Positions 60,799-64,000 of a stretch of 64,000 bases of DNA are shown here, piece by piece. The position numbers and the translations under genes are program-made. The notes beneath the pieces were generated by a model, which was not told the origin of the DNA, ran no database searches, and was given only the letters and a program-made list of their open reading frames with translations. The DNA lies in the NCBI GenBank assembly GCA_033002965.1, contig JAURVB010012329.1, positions 1-64,000 on the forward strand. The letters are read 5' to 3'. Numbering within the stretch: position 1 is the stretch's first letter; each line of letters opens with the position of its first letter. Source of the DNA: Piper betle. Lineage: Eukaryota; Streptophyta; Magnoliopsida; Piperales; Piperaceae.

Positions 60799-60810
60799 TG
60801 GTATCAGAGC
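60799..60810 (+). other. Primer-binding site of copia element
   Basis: TGGTATCAGAGC, complementary to the 3' end of initiator tRNA-Met, directly after the LTR. Confidence 0.95.
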
Positions 60811-60812
60811 AA

Positions 60813-60990
60813 GGTTTATTTTAGTATGCTCTGTGGTTGCGGCTTACGCTGATCTTCCACATCAGAAAAAATTTCCTTGGGCCAGTTGGCATTTTGAGCT
60901 CTTGGTTTATTTTAGTATGCTCTGTGGTTGCGGCTTACGCTGATCTTCCACATCAGAAAAAATTTCCTTGGGCTAGTTGGTATTCCGCAT
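60813..60990 (+). repeat. 91-bp tandem duplication in copia leader
   Basis: The stretch 'ggtttattttagtatgctct' recurs at 60813 and 60904, and the following 70 bases are identical or nearly so in both copies, giving a 91-bp period. It lies between the primer site and the start codon. Confidence 0.95.
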
Positions 60991-61021
60991 TAACAGCTAT
61001 TAAATAGACTTTGTAGCAGAA

Positions 61022-64000
61022 ATGACAGACAACACAAAAGAATCCACATCGAAGGTCACAACTTCATCTTCAATTTTGGCAAGAACTACTATGACAAATG
61101 CAAGATTTGCAGTGGAGATTTTTGATGGTACCAGTCATTTCGGCATGTGGCAAAGTGAGGTTCTGGATGCCCTCTTTCAACAGGGTCTAGACATTGCCAT
61201 TGAAGAAGAGAAACCAGATGATGTTGAGGAGAAAGAATGGAAGACAATAAATAGATTGACATGTGGTACCATTCGAACGTGTCTTTCTAGAGAGCAGAGG
61301 TATGCATTTTCTAAAGAAACTTCTGCAAGTAAATTGTGGAAGGCACTGGAGGAGAAATTCTTGAAGAAAAGCAGTCAGAACAAGCTCTATATGAAAAAGA
61401 GATTGTTCCGCTTCAATTATGTTCCTGGTACCTCTCTGAATGATCATATTACTAGCTTCAATCAGCTAGTAACTGATCTGGTGAATATGGACGTGACTTT
61501 TGAAGATGAAGATTTGGCTCTGATGTTGTTGGGATCACTTCCTCATGAATTTGAGTTTCTTGAAACTACTCTACTTCATGGGAAGGCTGTTGTGTCTCTT
61601 AGTGAAGTAACTGCTGCCTTGTATAGTTATGAATTAAGAAAGAAAGAAAAGCAAGAAAATACAAGTGCAGAAGCAGAAGCTCTTGTTGTGGATAGAGGCC
61701 GATCGCAGAGTCAGAACAAAGGAAGAAGGGGAAGGTCGAAGTCAAAGTCTAGACCAAGTAAAGATGAATGTGCCTTTTGTCGAGAAAAAGGGCATTGGAA
61801 GAAAGATTGTCCCAAGCTGAAAAATAAAGGCAAATCTGATAAGGAAAAAGCTGCTGCAAATGTTGCTGAGTGTGATGATGTAGACTCAGACCTTTCAATT
61901 GCTGCATCAACTAGCAATTCTAGTGCATGGTTGCTAGATTCTGCTTGTAGCCATCATATGACGCCCAATCGAGAATGGTTCTTTGATTTTAAAGAACTAA
62001 AGGGTGGAATTGTCTACACAGCAAATAATGCCCCTCTTGTCACATATGGAGTTGGTTCAATTCACTTGAGGAATCATGATGGATCAACCAGAATCTTAAC
62101 TGGTGTTCATTATGTGCCAGATTTGATGAAGAATCTCATCTCTGTGGGAACCTTAGAGTCAAAAGGTTTCGAAGTAAGGGCGAAAGATGGGATAATGAGG
62201 ATCATCTCTGGTGCACTTGTGATAATGAAGGGGATCCGAAGAAGAAACAATGTGTATTACTTTATGGGTAGTACAATTGTTGGGGAAGCAGCAGTGACAG
62301 CAACTCCTACTGATGATCAGGAGTCAGAAGCAACCAGGTTATGGCATATGCGCTTGGGGCATGCTGGAGAAAAATCTTTGAAACTATTGATAGATCAAGG
62401 ATTATTAAAAGGAGCTCGGGCTTGCAAAATAGATTTTTGTGAGCACTGTATCAAAGGGAAGAAAACAAGGGTGAAATTTGGAATAGCAATCCATGATACT
62501 GAGGGTATTTTGGATTATGTTCACTCAGATGTGTGGGGGCCTTCCAAGACAACTTCATTGGGAGGTAAACACTATTATGTTTCCCTTGTTGATGATTTTT
62601 CCCGGAGAGTTTGGGTATATACGATGAAGACGAAGGATGAAGTGTTGGGAATTTTCCTGAAATGGAAAAAGATGGTGGAGACTCAAACAGGCAGAAGAGT
62701 CAAACGTCTTCGTACAGACAATGGTGGAGAATTAAAAAATGATCCATTTCAAAAGGTCTGTGAAGATGAAGGTATTGTCAGACACTTCACTGTCAGAAAT
62801 ACACCACAACAGAATGGGGTGGCAGAGCGAATGAATCGAACTTTGCTGGAGAAAGTTCGGTGTATGTTGTCCAATGCTGGGTTGGGCAAAGAATTTTGGG
62901 CTGAGGCTTTGGTATATGCTTGTCACCTTATTAATCGTTTACCATCTACTGCTATTGGTGGTAAAACTCCATTGGAGAAATGGTCTGGAAAGCCTGCTAC
63001 AGATTATAATTCCTTACATGTGTTTGGTTCCACTGCATATTACCATGTTAAGGAATCAAAGCTGGATCCAAGAGCAAAGAAGGCAATATTTATGGGGATC
63101 ACCTCTGGTGTGAAAGGCTATCGTCTTTGGTGTCCAGAAACAAAGAAAGTAATCTTCAGCAAGGATGTTACCTTTGATGAATCTACCATGTTGAGAAAGG
63201 TAACTTCTGAAAATATGAAGCAAACAGATGGTACTCCCAAACAGGTGGAGATTGATGGCAACAGAATGGTCCCAGCAGATGCAGAAACTGATGATGACTC
63301 TCCTGTGGTAGAAGAAGAGTCAAATGAAGAAGAGGTTCAGACCCAAGAACCTCCACATCAACATGAATCAATTGCACAAAGGAAGGGAAAGAGAACCATT
63401 AGAAAACCTGCCCGCTATGCTGATATGGTCTCTTCTACAGCACCAATTGCAACTGATGATGTTCCTGCCACTTATAATGAAGTAGTTCAAAGTTCAGAAC
63501 AAGAAAAGTGGAGGATTGCCATGAAGGAAGAAATGCAGTCCCTTCAAAAGAATCAGACATGGAAACTAGCTAGTCTTCCGAAGGGAAAGAAGGCAATTGG
63601 GTGCAAATGGGTATATGCAAAGAAAGATGGATTTCCTGACAAGGATAATGTTCGCTACAAAGCAAGATTGGTGGCTAAAGGCTACGCTCAAAAGGAGGGA
63701 GTTGATTATAATGAAGTATTTTCTCCAGTTGTAAAGCATTCCTCCATCAAAATTTTATTGGCTTTGGTGGCACAATTGGATTTGGAACTAGTTCAGATGG
63801 ATGTAAAAACTGCATTTTTACATGGAGACTTGGAAGAGGAAATCTATATGTCTCAGCCAGATGGATTCAAAGTTGATGGAAAAGAAAAGATGGTGTGCAA
63901 ATTGGACAAATCACTATATGGATTGAAGCAATCTCCAAGGCAGTGGTACAAGCGATTTGACAAGTTCATGATAGGGCAGAAGTACTCAAGGAGCAAATAT
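61022..64000 (+). CDS. Ty1/copia Gag-Pol polyprotein (Tork/Tnt1-like), partial at window end
   Basis: The frame is open from ATG 61022 to the last base of the window, 993 codons without a stop. Gag comes first (UBN2-type, residues about 30-200). A zinc knuckle follows at C250-x2-C-x4-H-x4-C263 (CAFCREKGHWKKDC). The aspartic protease has D306 in WLLDSACSHHM. The GAG-pre-integrase HHCC region is about 440-480. The integrase catalytic triad is D503 (HSDVWGP), D566 (RTDNGGE) and E602 (NGVAERMNR), with the 35-residue D-E spacing. Reverse transcriptase starts about residue 828, with D927 in QMDVKTAFLHGDLEEEIY. The order integrase before RT defines Ty1/copia. The YVDD box, RNase H and 3' LTR are beyond the window. 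No frame break is present, so the element is probably young and may be autonomous. Confidence 0.96.
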   Translation, partial: MTDNTKESTSKVTTSSSILARTTMTNARFAVEIFDGTSHFGMWQSEVLDALFQQGLDIAIEEEKPDDVEEKEWKTINRLTCGTIRTCLSREQRYAFSKETSASKLWKALEEKFLKKSSQNKLYMKKRLFRFNYVPGTSLNDHITSFNQLVTDLVNMDVTFEDEDLALMLLGSLPHEFEFLETTLLHGKAVVSLSEVTAALYSYELRKKEKQENTSAEAEALVVDRGRSQSQNKGRRGRSKSKSRPSKDECAFCREKGHWKKDCPKLKNKGKSDKEKAAANVAECDDVDSDLSIAASTSNSSAWLLDSACSHHMTPNREWFFDFKELKGGIVYTANNAPLVTYGVGSIHLRNHDGSTRILTGVHYVPDLMKNLISVGTLESKGFEVRAKDGIMRIISGALVIMKGIRRRNNVYYFMGSTIVGEAAVTATPTDDQESEATRLWHMRLGHAGEKSLKLLIDQGLLKGARACKIDFCEHCIKGKKTRVKFGIAIHDTEGILDYVHSDVWGPSKTTSLGGKHYYVSLVDDFSRRVWVYTMKTKDEVLGIFLKWKKMVETQTGRRVKRLRTDNGGELKNDPFQKVCEDEGIVRHFTVRNTPQQNGVAERMNRTLLEKVRCMLSNAGLGKEFWAEALVYACHLINRLPSTAIGGKTPLEKWSGKPATDYNSLHVFGSTAYYHVKESKLDPRAKKAIFMGITSGVKGYRLWCPETKKVIFSKDVTFDESTMLRKVTSENMKQTDGTPKQVEIDGNRMVPADAETDDDSPVVEEESNEEEVQTQEPPHQHESIAQRKGKRTIRKPARYADMVSSTAPIATDDVPATYNEVVQSSEQEKWRIAMKEEMQSLQKNQTWKLASLPKGKKAIGCKWVYAKKDGFPDKDNVRYKARLVAKGYAQKEGVDYNEVFSPVVKHSSIKILLALVAQLDLELVQMDVKTAFLHGDLEEEIYMSQPDGFKVDGKEKMVCKLDKSLYGLKQSPRQWYKRFDKFMIGQKYSRSKY

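Larger units (their letters stand above)
60321..64000 (+). mobile_element. Ty1/copia retrotransposon, 5' part
   Basis: LTR, primer site, leader and intact polyprotein frame in the usual order. It is inserted into the tau GST pseudogene at 60320/60321. It is truncated by the window end, so target duplication and LTR age cannot be judged. Confidence 0.93.

Overview
This is nuclear DNA of a flowering plant. The evidence is spliced plant genes (GT-AG introns), plant-specific families (LRX cell-wall protein, MYB-CC transcription factor, tau-class GST), plant LTR retrotransposons with initiator-Met tRNA primer sites, hAT MITEs, and a decayed plastid DNA insertion. The GC-rich coding exons of the LRX and BED/hAT genes against an AT-rich background would fit a monocot, but that is inference.

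Layout. 1-860: end of an old LTR followed by a hAT MITE. 860-5640: AT-rich intergenic DNA. 5688-7596 (-): leucine-rich-repeat extensin (LRX) gene with several apparent one-base frame breaks. 7700-14930: intergenic. 14942-15561: hAT MITE with a perfect 8-bp target duplication. 16091-16620: plastid-derived mosaic (rpoC1 fragment plus trnR-ACG). 17341-18113: hAT-type element carrying an embedded piece of the local LTR family. 21330-21904 (-): small PHD-finger gene. 23900-26145 (-): host BED-finger/hAT-transposase-derived gene with one frame break. 27442-29426: non-autonomous hAT element with a decayed BED finger. 30515-32218: truncated LTR. 33003-42136 (-): complete 9.1-kb LARD-like retrotransposon (2.9-3.0-kb LTRs, non-coding interior, TGAGG duplication), apparently nested in another repeat. 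44981-47313 (-): MYB-CC (PHR/PHL-type) gene. 50657-54716 (-): nine-exon GH79 heparanase-like gene with three apparent one-base losses and a very GC-rich MITE-like insertion in intron 1. 55555-59535: old LTR copy that took in a 454-bp TRIM. 59823-60320 (-): tau GST pseudogene, interrupted by a Ty1/copia element (60321 to window end, +) whose frame stays open for 993 codons.

The five protein-coding host genes are unrelated in function (cell wall, chromatin reader, domesticated transposase, phosphate-type transcription factor, glycosidase) and are all on the minus strand. Nothing suggests an operon or a cluster. The dominant theme is nested transposable elements: at least six pieces of one long-LTR family, three other LTR-type elements, and several hAT-type elements. 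No clearly new biological system is evident. The strongest leads are the LARD and its family, the chimeric hAT/LTR element, the nested TRIM, the copia leader structure, and the repeated one-base frame breaks in otherwise well-formed genes.
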